Below are positions 31,015 to 40,200 of a stretch of 41,097 nucleotides of DNA, in pieces. Each line of letters starts with the position of its first letter. Position 1 is the stretch's first letter. Both the position numbers and the translations under genes were made by a program. This DNA is from Terriglobales bacterium (GTDB lineage Bacteria; Acidobacteriota; Terriglobia; Terriglobales; Acidobacteriaceae). Location: assembly GCA_035487355.1 (NCBI GenBank), contig DATHMF010000075.1, positions 1 to 41,097 of the forward strand, in the 5' to 3' direction. The notes under the pieces are model-generated. The model saw nothing but the letters and a program-made list of their open reading frames with translations. It ran no database searches and was not told the DNA's origin.

Positions 31015-33540
31015 TCATTTCGAGCAACGTGTCACTGCGTCAGTGACGTCTTTTATTGCCTTCTTCTGATCCGGATCCAAACCTGGCAAACCGATATTGG
31101 GGCGGAACACTTCATAGGACTTACGGTAAAACGCGCATGCCTGTCTTCTGTACTCTTGCTTGTTCTCGCCGGTGGCCCCTGACGCTAACCGGTCTTGCGC
31201 GGTCGCGATGCCGTTGTAGGCAAAACCGAGATAGCTGCGATTCTGGGTGTCTCCGGCGTCCTTGGCCACGAGAGCAGTCGCAAGGTCAGCTAAAGAACGA
31301 TAGTACTTAAGCGCTTCGTCATTCTTTCCCATCTTCAAGAGCACATCCGCCACCATCTTTGTGATATAGGCCACACGGCCTTGCAACTCGTGGTTCTCAG
31401 GATCGAGTTGCAGCAGCTTGCGGCGAACCTGGAGGGCCTGTTGAAAATTCTGCAAGGCAGCATCCAGTTTTTTTTGGTCCATGTAGTAATAGCCTATCTC
31501 GCTCATGTCGAAGCTGGCATCAAGCTGTGCTTGCGCATTGTTGGGATTCGCTTCCGCACGTTTGCTATCCAAGGCCAGGGCAGCCTGGAGATGCTCAATA
31601 GCCGGTTGGTCCAGACCTGCTTCCAGTTGATCTGATGCGATGTATTTCTGCGCCAGCGCGGTGTCCCGTTGCAGTTCAAAGCTCTCAGGATGCAGCGCGA
31701 GCAGCTTCTCGTATATCTCCAACTCTTGCGTGTGATGAGACACCCGTTCTGCCGAACTTGGCGCCTGTATGGCCATCACATGCAACGCCCTTGCCAGATC
31801 CTTTTGCAGGGTTTCATCGTTAGGCCGCTCTTGAACCAACTCCTGGCTGATCTTCAAGGCTTCTCCAGCGGCGCCTTGAGCTTGTGGTGTCCGTAGTTCG
31901 TACAAAGAGGCATCGTGCTCATAGCAAGCTGCCAGATTCCGGCGCGCAGTCACATTGAACCGGTCGCGGGCGAGGACGGAATGCAGAAGCGCCTCCGCCT
32001 TTTGGTAACTCGCGTTCGCGCCGGCGCGATCACCTAAATTGGCGGTCCCTATGCTGAGCTGGACTTCTCCCAGCCGCATGTATGCCGCGGACAATTCGAT
32101 CTGCAGGCCAATATCGCCTTCTGCGTCTTTCGCCAATGAGTCCAGGTACTCCGCCGCCCGGGAGATGACCAGCTTGCGGACCGGCGTGGAACCCGGAAGG
32201 TCGCGGATGCCGTCATGCACCTCGAAGATCAGCGAGTTGGCCAGCTTGCGCACGTCGTTAAAGCGGCGCTGCGCTCGAGCGCGCTCCACGCGCGCAACGT
32301 GCACTTGCCAGGAAACGAGAATTAATCCCGCGACCAACGCCACGAACAAAGCAGAAGAAAGAGCAGTTGCTGCCTTATACCGTGCTACAAATTTTCCAGC
32401 GCGGTAGCGAAACGAACCCTCGCGCGCCTGCACGGGCAATCCACCCAGATAGTTCCCGATGTCAGCGGAGAGCTCTTCCGCCGACGCGTATCTCTGCGCT
32501 GGCTCCTTGCGCATGGCTTTCAGAACAATGTGGTCGAGGTCGCCGGAGATTGGTTCCAGTCTGCCCGACGCAGTCAGTGTCTTGGCAGCGGCGGTGCTAG
32601 CGGTACTCGGTTTCTGCGGTTCGCTCTCGCATACCAGGCGCGCAACTTCTTGCGGAGTCTTCTCTGCAGTCTTGTATGGCTTCTGATACGTCAACAACTC
32701 ATACAGCAGCACGCCCAACGAGTAGATATCGGTGGCCGTGGTGAGAACTTTGCCTTGGATCTGCTCTGGGCTGGCATACTCGGGGGTCATGGGATTGAGG
32801 CTGGTGAGCGTATGCCCTTCAACTCCGGCAGAGCTATCCACAATTTTGGCGATGCCAAAATCCAGCAGCTTGGGAGTGCCGTCTTTCGCAACCAGAATGT
32901 TGGAGGGCTTGATGTCGCGATGGACCACCAGGCGCTGATGGGCGTAATGCACGGCGGAGCAGATCTGCCGGAACAGCGTCAGCCGCTGCCTGATAGTCAG
33001 GTTGTGGCTCTTGCAGTAATCCGTGATGCGAGCGCCCTCAATGTACTCCATCACGATGTAGGGCTGGCCACTGGCAGTGATTCCGCCGTCGAGCAATCGC
33101 GCAATATGAGGATGTTCCAACAGCGCCAGGATCTGGCGCTCGGTACGAAGCCGCTTCAGCAATTCCGGATCGTGCAAACCCGCCCGCACCAGCTTGACCG
33201 CGACCACCTGCGTGAATTGCCCATCATCGCGCTCGGCGCGGTAGACCGTTCCCATGCCGCCATCGCCGATGCGCTCCACCAGCTTGTAGGTCCCGATGCG
33301 TGTTCCCAGAAAGGTATCTTTAAAAAAACCTTCGGACCCGCCAGGCAAGTCAAACTTGCCCGCCCGCGGCTCGATGCACTTTTCCGCCGCGCGGTAGGCT
33401 GCGAGCAGCTCCTCGACTTCTTTTCTGATTTCCGGAGAGTCGGCGCAACACTGCTCCACGTAGGCGGCCTGCCGCTCGGCGGGAAGCTCCAGCGCGGAGG
33501 CGAGAATATCTTCCACCGTCTTCCAGTGTGCCGGGTTCAC
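31015..33540 (-). CDS. Membrane Ser/Thr protein kinase with extracytoplasmic TPR region
   Basis: An 841-residue eukaryotic-like kinase. The start is GTG 33540, which overlaps the sigma-factor stop by 4 nt (GTGA); family leaders start (V)NPAHWKTVEDILASALELP. The leader helix region is 1-75. Kinase domain about 84-365: Gly loop IGDGGMGTVY (91-100), Lys116 in AVKLV, HRDIKPSN (207-214, Asp209), DFG 227-229, and EYASPEQ activation-loop end. One membrane segment at 390-411 (TALSSALFVALVAGLILVSW). From about 440 on are helical TPR-like repeats (AYMRLGEVQLS, ALQNFQQALQVRRKLLQLDP, ALKYYRSLADLATAL), presumably outside the inner membrane. All catalytic residues are present. Translational coupling with the sigma factor implies a shared pathway. 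Confidence 0.94.
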   Translation of the reverse strand: MNPAHWKTVEDILASALELPAERQAAYVEQCCADSPEIRKEVEELLAAYRAAEKCIEPRAGKFDLPGGSEGFFKDTFLGTRIGTYKLVERIGDGGMGTVYRAERDDGQFTQVVAVKLVRAGLHDPELLKRLRTERQILALLEHPHIARLLDGGITASGQPYIVMEYIEGARITDYCKSHNLTIRQRLTLFRQICSAVHYAHQRLVVHRDIKPSNILVAKDGTPKLLDFGIAKIVDSSAGVEGHTLTSLNPMTPEYASPEQIQGKVLTTATDIYSLGVLLYELLTYQKPYKTAEKTPQEVARLVCESEPQKPSTASTAAAKTLTASGRLEPISGDLDHIVLKAMRKEPAQRYASAEELSADIGNYLGGLPVQAREGSFRYRAGKFVARYKAATALSSALFVALVAGLILVSWQVHVARVERARAQRRFNDVRKLANSLIFEVHDGIRDLPGSTPVRKLVISRAAEYLDSLAKDAEGDIGLQIELSAAYMRLGEVQLSIGTANLGDRAGANASYQKAEALLHSVLARDRFNVTARRNLAACYEHDASLYELRTPQAQGAAGEALKISQELVQERPNDETLQKDLARALHVMAIQAPSSAERVSHHTQELEIYEKLLALHPESFELQRDTALAQKYIASDQLEAGLDQPAIEHLQAALALDSKRAEANPNNAQAQLDASFDMSEIGYYYMDQKKLDAALQNFQQALQVRRKLLQLDPENHELQGRVAYITKMVADVLLKMGKNDEALKYYRSLADLATALVAKDAGDTQNRSYLGFAYNGIATAQDRLASGATGENKQEYRRQACAFYRKSYEVFRPNIGLPGLDPDQKKAIKDVTDAVTRCSK

Positions 33541-34112
33541 GCTTCCGCCTTCTGCGCCATGTCGCGATAGAGCCAGGCTTTGGCAACAGACCACTCCCGC
33601 TTGACTGTGGCCGGCGAGATGCCGAGCACTTCGGCAACTTCGGGAACTGGAAGTCCGACGAAGAAGCGCAGCTCCACGATCTTGCATTTCTTCTCGTCGA
33701 AGGAGGCCAAGGCGCTGAGAGATTCGTCGAGGGCCACCAGATTCAGGTCCTCGGAAGCGGAAAGGGTCAGGGCATCATCGAGCAAAACCGGGTCTTTCAT
33801 CATCCGTCGCTTCTCTGACTGCTTCTGGCGGGCGTGGTCTACCAGAATGCGCCGCATCATCTGGGCGGCAACTCCGAAGAATTGCGAGCGGTTGGCCCAC
33901 TGGGCGCTACGCTGGTCCACTAACTTCAGATAGGCCTCGTTCACCAGAGCTGTAGGTTGCAGAGTGTGGCCTTCACGCTCGTGGCTCAGGTAGTGCCGGG
34001 CCAGGCGGCGCAACTCGTCGTAAACGATAGGCATGAGCTGGTCGAGGGCATCGCGGTCGCCCTGCTGCCAGCGCTGTAGTAAGCCCGTGATTTCATTGGG
34101 ACTTTCCGCCAT
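33537..34112 (-). CDS. ECF-type sigma factor, kinase-linked class
   Basis: A 191-residue sigma factor with sigma2 (about 10-85: YDELRRLARHYLSHEREGHT, QFFGVAAQMMRRILVDHARQ) and sigma4 (about 130-185: CKIVELRFFVGLPVPEVAEV, LGISPATVKREWSVAKAWL). ATG 34112 fits family lengths of about 185-190; a GTG at 34145 is the alternative. The region-2.2 motif, usually DAEDLVQE in ECF factors, reads QPTALVNE (residues 52-59): acidic residues are gone and Thr54 stands among them. No anti-sigma gene is adjacent; instead the next gene, overlapping by 4 nt, is a Ser/Thr kinase. This matches kinase-controlled ECF groups, in which phosphorylation restores the negative charge. Confidence 0.93.
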   Translation of the reverse strand: MAESPNEITGLLQRWQQGDRDALDQLMPIVYDELRRLARHYLSHEREGHTLQPTALVNEAYLKLVDQRSAQWANRSQFFGVAAQMMRRILVDHARQKQSEKRRMMKDPVLLDDALTLSASEDLNLVALDESLSALASFDEKKCKIVELRFFVGLPVPEVAEVLGISPATVKREWSVAKAWLYRDMAQKAEA

Positions 34113-34310
34113 GTTTTGAGCCGGGAGTGGCCCGTATTTTAGCACCGATTCTCAAGGTACTTGCTTCCCAATTAAGTCCAGATGCACTATCAGTCATTAG
34201 TGAGTCTACGATGCCCTTTCGTTTCGACGTAAGACCGACGAGACGCCTTCGACGAACTTGCTCCCCACAGGTGGTCCACCAGCAATTCCAGGATTTTGGC
34301 CCCAGCTTTT

Positions 34311-34339
34311 GAGCCGCTTTCCACTCCAATTCCGCGTTA
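34311..34339 (+). promoter_or_regulatory. Shared promoter-like element, copy A
   Basis: GAGCCG (34311-34316), 17 nt, GCGTTA (34334-34339), followed by CTGACTGAGG. The expected start is about 34346, leaving a 67-nt leader to ATG 34413. The same element with identical spacing occurs at 35163 and 37065. The remaining 34146-34310 holds no gene. Confidence 0.55.
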
Positions 34340-34412
34340 CTGACTGAGGAGAAAATTTTCCGGCGACTGCATGGAGAGAAACCATTCTTTAGACGCCGCC
34401 AGAGGAGAAAAC

Positions 34413-35030
34413 ATGATCAACAATCAAAATATCGGAAGTGGTAATTGCCGCCGCGCATCCAGGAGAGCGCTGCGGATCGCCATGCGCACGCTGGCAGCGG
34501 CCGCGTGTGCAATGGCGCTCGCGAGCACTGCCTTGGCAGGAACTTTCAAGGTGGCGTTCAATGGCCCGCAGCCGGTGCAGAGCGCAAAGGCTCCGGCTAC
34601 GGTCATTGACAACCAAAGCATTGTGCCGGTGGTGACGCGCAGCGTGGATGAGGCCGGCAGGCGTCCATTTCAGCAGGAGCTTGCTTGCGACATTGCCGCC
34701 GGATCGGACTCCAATAGCTGCACCGCGACATTTGTAGTTCCCACGGGAGAGGAAGTTGTGATCGAGTACGTGAATGTCTACGGCAATTTCATGCAGGGAG
34801 CACAGCCAGCTGTCTATCAGTTGTTCACGCTTGTCGGAGGAAATAATGCGCTCTACGAATTCTTTCCCGGACAGCCCTTAGGGTTCGCAGGGCAATTTAC
34901 GGGAAGCCAAATGGTGCATATCTCCGCCGATCCCGGCTCCACCATTCGGTTCAACGGCTGGCAGACATCGACTGTGGGGAACGGCAGTTTGCACATGATG
35001 CTCTCCGGTTACACGGTGAGCCTGCCGTAA
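34413..35030 (+). CDS. Secreted protein of unknown function
   Basis: A 205-residue protein starting at ATG 34413, with AGGAG 5 nt before it; an upstream in-frame ATG at 34371 lacks such a site. The N-terminal Arg-rich stretch (CRRASRRALRIAMRTLA) and hydrophobic AAAACAMALASTALA form a signal peptide cleaved near residue 42. The mature part has two Cys (ACDIAAGSDSNSCTAT) that may pair, a TFVVPTGEEVVIEYVNVYG segment, and Gly/Phe-rich C-terminus; the pattern suggests a beta-sandwich. I recognise no family. It is divergent from the sigma-kinase operon and is the first of three units sharing the GAGCCG/GCGTTA element. Confidence 0.75.
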   Translation: MINNQNIGSGNCRRASRRALRIAMRTLAAAACAMALASTALAGTFKVAFNGPQPVQSAKAPATVIDNQSIVPVVTRSVDEAGRRPFQQELACDIAAGSDSNSCTATFVVPTGEEVVIEYVNVYGNFMQGAQPAVYQLFTLVGGNNALYEFFPGQPLGFAGQFTGSQMVHISADPGSTIRFNGWQTSTVGNGSLHMMLSGYTVSLP

Positions 35031-35162
35031 TTCAGTAATAACGGGGTCAGCACGTTTCGCGCCGTCGCACCTGCCTGTATTCCGGGTGTGCTCAGCGTGG
35101 ATGCTGCCCCTTCCTTTTCTCTTCTTCTGCCCCTTTGCGATGAAAAAACTTTTCCAATCCAT

Positions 35163-35191
35163 GAGCCGGTTGGTCTCTGCATTCCGCGTTA
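35163..35191 (+). promoter_or_regulatory. Shared promoter-like element, copy B
   Basis: GAGCCG (35163-35168), 17 nt, GCGTTA (35186-35191), then CTGAATGAAGGCAAA. It shares about 60 nt of high similarity with copy C, including AAAAAACTTT upstream and TGAAGGCAAA downstream. The expected start is near 35198. Confidence 0.55.
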
Positions 35192-35237
35192 CTGAATGAA
35201 GGCAAACAAAAACTGGCAAGTCAAACTGGAGGCCACT

Positions 35238-36842
35238 ATGGTCGGGGCACATCGTCGAGTATTTTTTCTTCTGTTTTTCTTATCCGCGGTCATTCACATC
35301 TACGGGCAGCAGCCATTGCAGATGGCCAGCCTGCGGCCTGGGAAGGAGTTAGTCTGGCAGCGTACCTCTCCCAGCGCAGAAAAACCGGACGGACCCGTGC
35401 TCTATCAGATCCTGTTCCGCAGCAGCGCCCACATCGGCTCCATTCCCAAAATCGGACCCACCTACACGCTGGTGGATTCCGGGCTCCTGTTCGATAACGG
35501 CGGCAACCTGGTCATCGGCGGCCTGACCATCAACGGAACTACTGGAGTGGTGACCTTTCCCACGCAGCAGAGCTCGGGCAACAGCACCCACGATTTCTGG
35601 AGCCTGGGCGGGAATACAGGCACTACGCCGGGAGCCAACCGGCTCGGAACCAATGACAATCAGCCCTTCGAGCTGTGGGTTAACGGTAGCCGTGCATTCC
35701 GCGTCGAGCCGAAGTTCGATGTCAATGGCAACAGTCCTGCGCCCAACGTAATTGGCGGCTTTAGCGGCAACACGGTCACGAATAGCGATATCGGCTTCGG
35801 CGCCACTATCGCCGGCGGAGGCGAGAGTGGCTTTGTCAACACGGTGAACGGACCCTTTGGCACGGTGGGCGGAGGCGAGGGCAACACCGCCGGCTTCAGT
35901 GACACAGTGAGTGGAGGCCTTAGCAACACCGCCGGCGGTAGCTACTCCGCCGTGGCTGGAGGCCGTAGCAACACCGCCGGTGGAAAACTTTCCTTCATCG
36001 CCGGCGGGCAAAACAACACCACCGGCTTCAACACCGGGGGGACTGCTGCCTATGGCGCCTTTGCCGCTGGGCAGTACGCAAGTGCGGATTGGGACGGATG
36101 CTTCGTCTGGGGCGACAATTCAACTACAACACCCACCACCTGTGGAGCAGCCAACCGCTTTGTGGTGCGGGCAGCCAACGGCGCGCAATTTTCCAACGGG
36201 GTGAACGTTGATACCAGCGGCGCCGACGGCGGAGCATTTAGTAATGCCGCGAACCTGCTGGTCTTTGGCGGCGTTTCCGGCGAAGCCATTGGATCGCAGC
36301 GCGCCAGCGGTCCGGGCACCAACCAGTACGGTTTGGATTTCTATACCAACGGTTTCGATCGCATGTTCATTGACCTGAACGGCACCGTGCACGTGGTCGG
36401 TAACCTCACCAAGGGCGGCGGCTCGTTCCAGATTGATCATCCCCTCGACCCGGCCAACAAATATCTTTCGCACTCCTTCGTCGAGTCGCCGGACATGATG
36501 AACATCTACAACGGCAACATCACCACCGACGCGCGCGGCAACGCCACCGTGGCGCTGCCCGACTGGTTCGAAGCCCTCAACCAGGACTTCCGCTATCAGT
36601 TGACGGTCATCGGAGAGTTTGCGCAGGCCATCATCGCGCGCGAGGTCCAACACAACCGCTTCGCCATCAGGACCAACCGGCCGCATGTAAAGGTGAGCTG
36701 GCAGGTGACCGGCATCCGGCACGATGCCTACGCCAACGCCCACCGCATTCAGGTGGAGGAGGACAAAGGCGACAAGCGCGGCACCTATCTGCATCCGGAG
36801 TTGTTCAAAACTTCCGCCGTGGCAGCAGGAGGAAGGCCGTAG
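35238..36842 (+). CDS. Secreted protein with YadA-head-like repeats and conserved C-terminal domain
   Basis: A 534-residue exported protein. The start ATG 35238 has GGAGG 5 nt upstream; the earlier ATG 35196 would fall at the predicted transcription start. Signal peptide RVFFLLFFLSAVIHIYG. A region at about 170-270 carries degenerate 14-residue repeats of the pattern GGxxNTAGxxxxVxGG (GGGEGNTAGFSDTVSGG, LSNTAGGSYSAVAGG, RSNTAGGKLSFIAGG), as in trimeric-autotransporter heads. The last about 115 residues (FQIDHPLDPANKYLSHSFVE ... ANAHRIQVEEDKGD) form a C-terminal domain I recall from many secreted bacterial proteins of unknown function. No membrane anchor is seen. A trimeric surface fibre is plausible. 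Confidence 0.75.
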   Translation: MVGAHRRVFFLLFFLSAVIHIYGQQPLQMASLRPGKELVWQRTSPSAEKPDGPVLYQILFRSSAHIGSIPKIGPTYTLVDSGLLFDNGGNLVIGGLTINGTTGVVTFPTQQSSGNSTHDFWSLGGNTGTTPGANRLGTNDNQPFELWVNGSRAFRVEPKFDVNGNSPAPNVIGGFSGNTVTNSDIGFGATIAGGGESGFVNTVNGPFGTVGGGEGNTAGFSDTVSGGLSNTAGGSYSAVAGGRSNTAGGKLSFIAGGQNNTTGFNTGGTAAYGAFAAGQYASADWDGCFVWGDNSTTTPTTCGAANRFVVRAANGAQFSNGVNVDTSGADGGAFSNAANLLVFGGVSGEAIGSQRASGPGTNQYGLDFYTNGFDRMFIDLNGTVHVVGNLTKGGGSFQIDHPLDPANKYLSHSFVESPDMMNIYNGNITTDARGNATVALPDWFEALNQDFRYQLTVIGEFAQAIIAREVQHNRFAIRTNRPHVKVSWQVTGIRHDAYANAHRIQVEEDKGDKRGTYLHPELFKTSAVAAGGRP

Positions 36843-36917
36843 GTTGAATTTTCCGCTGCGTGGGTGGCGCTTTGGGTAGAACTCCCTGACATTGCAATTC
36901 TGTCCGAAGCATTGTCG

Positions 36918-36987
36918 AGGTCCCTCTCTCCGCGCCATGCCGATGCGTTGCGCTCAGCGTCTTTGCGGCGCTCGGCTCGAGATGACA
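36918..36987 (-). repeat. GTCATCC(C/T)GAGCG dispersed repeat, diverged copy 3
   Basis: Read on the minus strand: TGTCATCTCGAGCCGAGCG at one end and GAGAGAGGGACCT at the other, around a longer loop. It occupies the spacer between the YadA-like gene and copy C of the promoter element; nothing else coding is seen in 36843-37060. Confidence 0.5.
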
Positions 36988-37064
36988 GTTGGTATACCGT
37001 CGCCACTCGACACGATTGCCCACATCTCCCTCAACGAAAAATCAAAAAAAACTTTCCTAGCCGT

Positions 37065-37093
37065 GAGCCCGTTTGTCTCTGGGTTTCGCGTTA
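37065..37093 (+). promoter_or_regulatory. Shared promoter-like element, copy C
   Basis: GAGCCC (37065-37070), 17 nt, GCGTTA (37088-37093), then CTGAGTGAAGGCAAA. The expected start is about 37100, leaving a leader of about 110 nt before ATG 37212. Confidence 0.55.
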
Positions 37094-37211
37094 CTGAGTG
37101 AAGGCAAAAATCTTAAACCAGGCTCCCAGGATGGAGGCTTGCCCGTTTCCCTGTTCGGGTACGTGCAGGCGCTGCAATCAACCTGGAATTCAGAAGAGCA
37201 AGAGGAGAAAT

Positions 37212-40200
37212 ATGAGACGTAAAAATTCTTACATCAACCGCGCACCGTCGACAGAATTTAGCGCAAGCGCGCGTCGGCCAACACTCGGATGGAGCGCATC
37301 GCCGCTCTGGATTGTCACAGTATGCCTCGCCGCCGTCGCCATTTTGGGCCTGGCCGGCGCGGTTGTGCCGGCATACGCGGGAACGATCAACGTAAATTCC
37401 ACGTTACAGCGGGGCAGCGGAACAACCGGCGTCTGCACCATCGGCGCGGCGATCATCGCCGCTAATACCAACGCAAATGTGGATGGTTGCACCGGCGCCA
37501 CGGCGTCTCCGAACACGATCATGGTCCCCGCTGGAACATACACGCTTACCGTAGTGGACAACAATTTCGGCCTCCCTTTCGGCCTGCCCGGAATTCAGAG
37601 CGATATCACCATCACGGGCCTGCTTGCCCCTGACGTGCCCGCGGGGGCGATCATTGAGCGTTCCCTCGCCAACGGGACACCCAACTTTGGAATTTTTGAT
37701 AACCGCCAGAACACTGGCCATCTGACGCTCAACAATCTCACGATTAGGAATGGCCACCAGGCCAGTGACGGCGCCGCCATCTTCAACAACGGCGGCCCCA
37801 CGTCTGGAGGCCCTGCCGCATTGACCGTGAACAATTGCACCTTTGCCAACAATGTATCCACGGCTGCCGGCGTCTTAGGCGGTGGTGGTGCGGTTGGCGG
37901 AGGCGGAACCTTTAGCGGCGTCACCTTTACGAATAACAGCGCCACCGCTGGCGGGGCGGTGGAGGGAACCTCGGTTGTCACCAATAGCTTCTTCAGCAAC
38001 AACAGTGCGGGGGGGGGCGGAGGCGGCGCCCTGCACTGTGTCCAGGGCGGGTGCAGCCTGACGATTTCCGACAGCACCTTCATGAACAACAGCGAAAGCG
38101 GTAACGGTGGCGGGGCGGTCCGCTCCGTCGGAGGCTCCATTACGCGCAGCGCATTCATCGGAAACATGAATACGAACGTGAATGCCAGTGGCGGCGCAGC
38201 GGGGGTGTTCGGCGGCACAATCACCGACTCACTCTTCATGAACAACAGCAGCTCCGGCGATGGCGGGGCTGTTGATATAGGGAACAACGCGGTCACGATA
38301 TCAGGCAGCACCTTCCAGGGAAATACGGCGAATGGAAGAGGCGGGGCACTGCTCGGCGGGGTTGGAACCATCATCAACTCCACGTTCTCGGGCAACACAG
38401 CGGCAGTAGATGGCGGCGCTATCCAATCCCAGAACGGGCTCACGCTCAACAACGTCACCATCACGAATAACACTGCGACAAACGGAGTGGGCGGCGGAAT
38501 TGCCGGGGGCGCAGACATCATCCGGAACTCCATCATCGCGGGAAATACGAACGGATCTGGAACCACACCAGACTGCAGCGGCAGCTTGACTTCACAGGGC
38601 CACAACATCATTGGCGCATCTGATAGCTGCACCATCAATGCCGTCAATAGCGACTTTACCGGAACTCTCTCCCTTCCCGTTGATCCTGTCGTGGGCGTCC
38701 TAGCCGCTAACAGCGGCAAGACGGTTGGATCCGGTGGAAACACATCTGTGATTCCCACAGCAGCCCTGCTCAAGGGCAGCCCGGCGCTTGACTTCGGCAG
38801 TCCGGCTGCGCCAGGCAGCGGCGGCACAGCCTGCGAAGCGACCGACGAACGCGGTGTCAACCGGCCTATCGGCCCTGCTTGCGACAGCGGGGCTTATGAA
38901 GCTCAATCCGGCGGGGAGACTTCAACCTATGACCTTTCCGTCACCAATACTCCATCGTCGGCCACCATTACCCTGGGCAGCAACCTCACCTACACAATAA
39001 AAGTCTCCAATTCTCCATCTGATACTGCCATGGGCCCTTCCCTAACCGGTGCAATCAACCCCTCTAATTTCGTTTCTATCTCTGCCCCTGGATGGGGGTG
39101 CAAGACACCATTAGTTGGCGCCACAGGAGGCTTCATTTGCGTACGCGGGAGCCTGGCCAGCAACAGCAGTTCGACCATCTCACTCGTAGTAACGCCCACG
39201 GCGGTTGGTTCGCTCTCCAACACCGCTACTATCACCAGCACCGGCAATGACACTAACCCGGCCAACGACTCAGCAACCGCGACGGTCAACGTCGTAGGCC
39301 AGGCCGCCGATATGGCCGTGACCATGACGGCTTCCGCCAGCACCGTTCTGGTGGGGAACAACGTTACCTACACCGCAACGGTGAAGAACAATGGTCCGGG
39401 TCCCGCGACTAACGTGGCGCTAACTTACACCCTTCCCGCCAACGTTACCCTCTTCGCCGCGAACATCCCTGCTGGGGTCTCATGCAATCTTCCCGCTGCA
39501 ACAATCATTTGCACCCTGGGCAGTCCCCTCTCCAGCGGAGCCAGTTTCACCATTGCCTTTATTCTGATCCCACAGGCAGGCGCGGTACCCTCCATCACCA
39601 ACACGATGACCGTCAGCGCTACGGAACCGGACCCCGACAACACCAACAACTCAGCATCGGTTACGACGACGGTAACTCCCGTAGCCGATCTCGCCGTAAC
39701 TAAAACCAGCTCACCCACTTCGGTGCCCATCGGCGGCAACATAACTTACACGATCAAGGTCACGAACAATGGTCCTTCGCCGGCAAATGGCGTGACAGCT
39801 ACAGACACGCTTCCACCTGCTATTGCTTTCGTCTTTGTCTCCGCCAGCGCCAGCCAGGGGAGCTGCCCGCCTCCGGCATCGGGAAAGATCGTCTGCGCCG
39901 TGGGCACCCTGGCCAGTGGCGCCAGCGCTACGGCGACGGTTGTAATCACGCCCAGCGCGGCTGCTATGCCTTCGATTACCAACTCGGTGAATGTGACCTC
40001 AAACCAGTTTGACCCGAACCTAAGCAACAACTCGGCGAGTGCGACCACTACCGTAACTCCTCTGACTGCGAGCGATTTCTCTCTGGCAATATCGCCGGTC
40101 AGCGCCAGTGTCCAGGCAGGCGGCACTGCTACCTACACCATCACTGTGACCCCGAGCGGAGGATTCACCGGCAACATATCGCTGGCCTGCAGCGGTGCGC

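Noticed and set aside
33541..33687. N-terminal extension of the kinase
   Set aside because: It would overlap the sigma-factor gene by about 150 nt in another frame; the family match begins at GTG 33540.
37595..38860. 421-codon open frame antisense to the large surface protein gene
   Set aside because: It mirrors the Gly/Asn/Thr-rich beta-helix coding strand; the product is Pro/Ala/Leu low complexity with no start signal.
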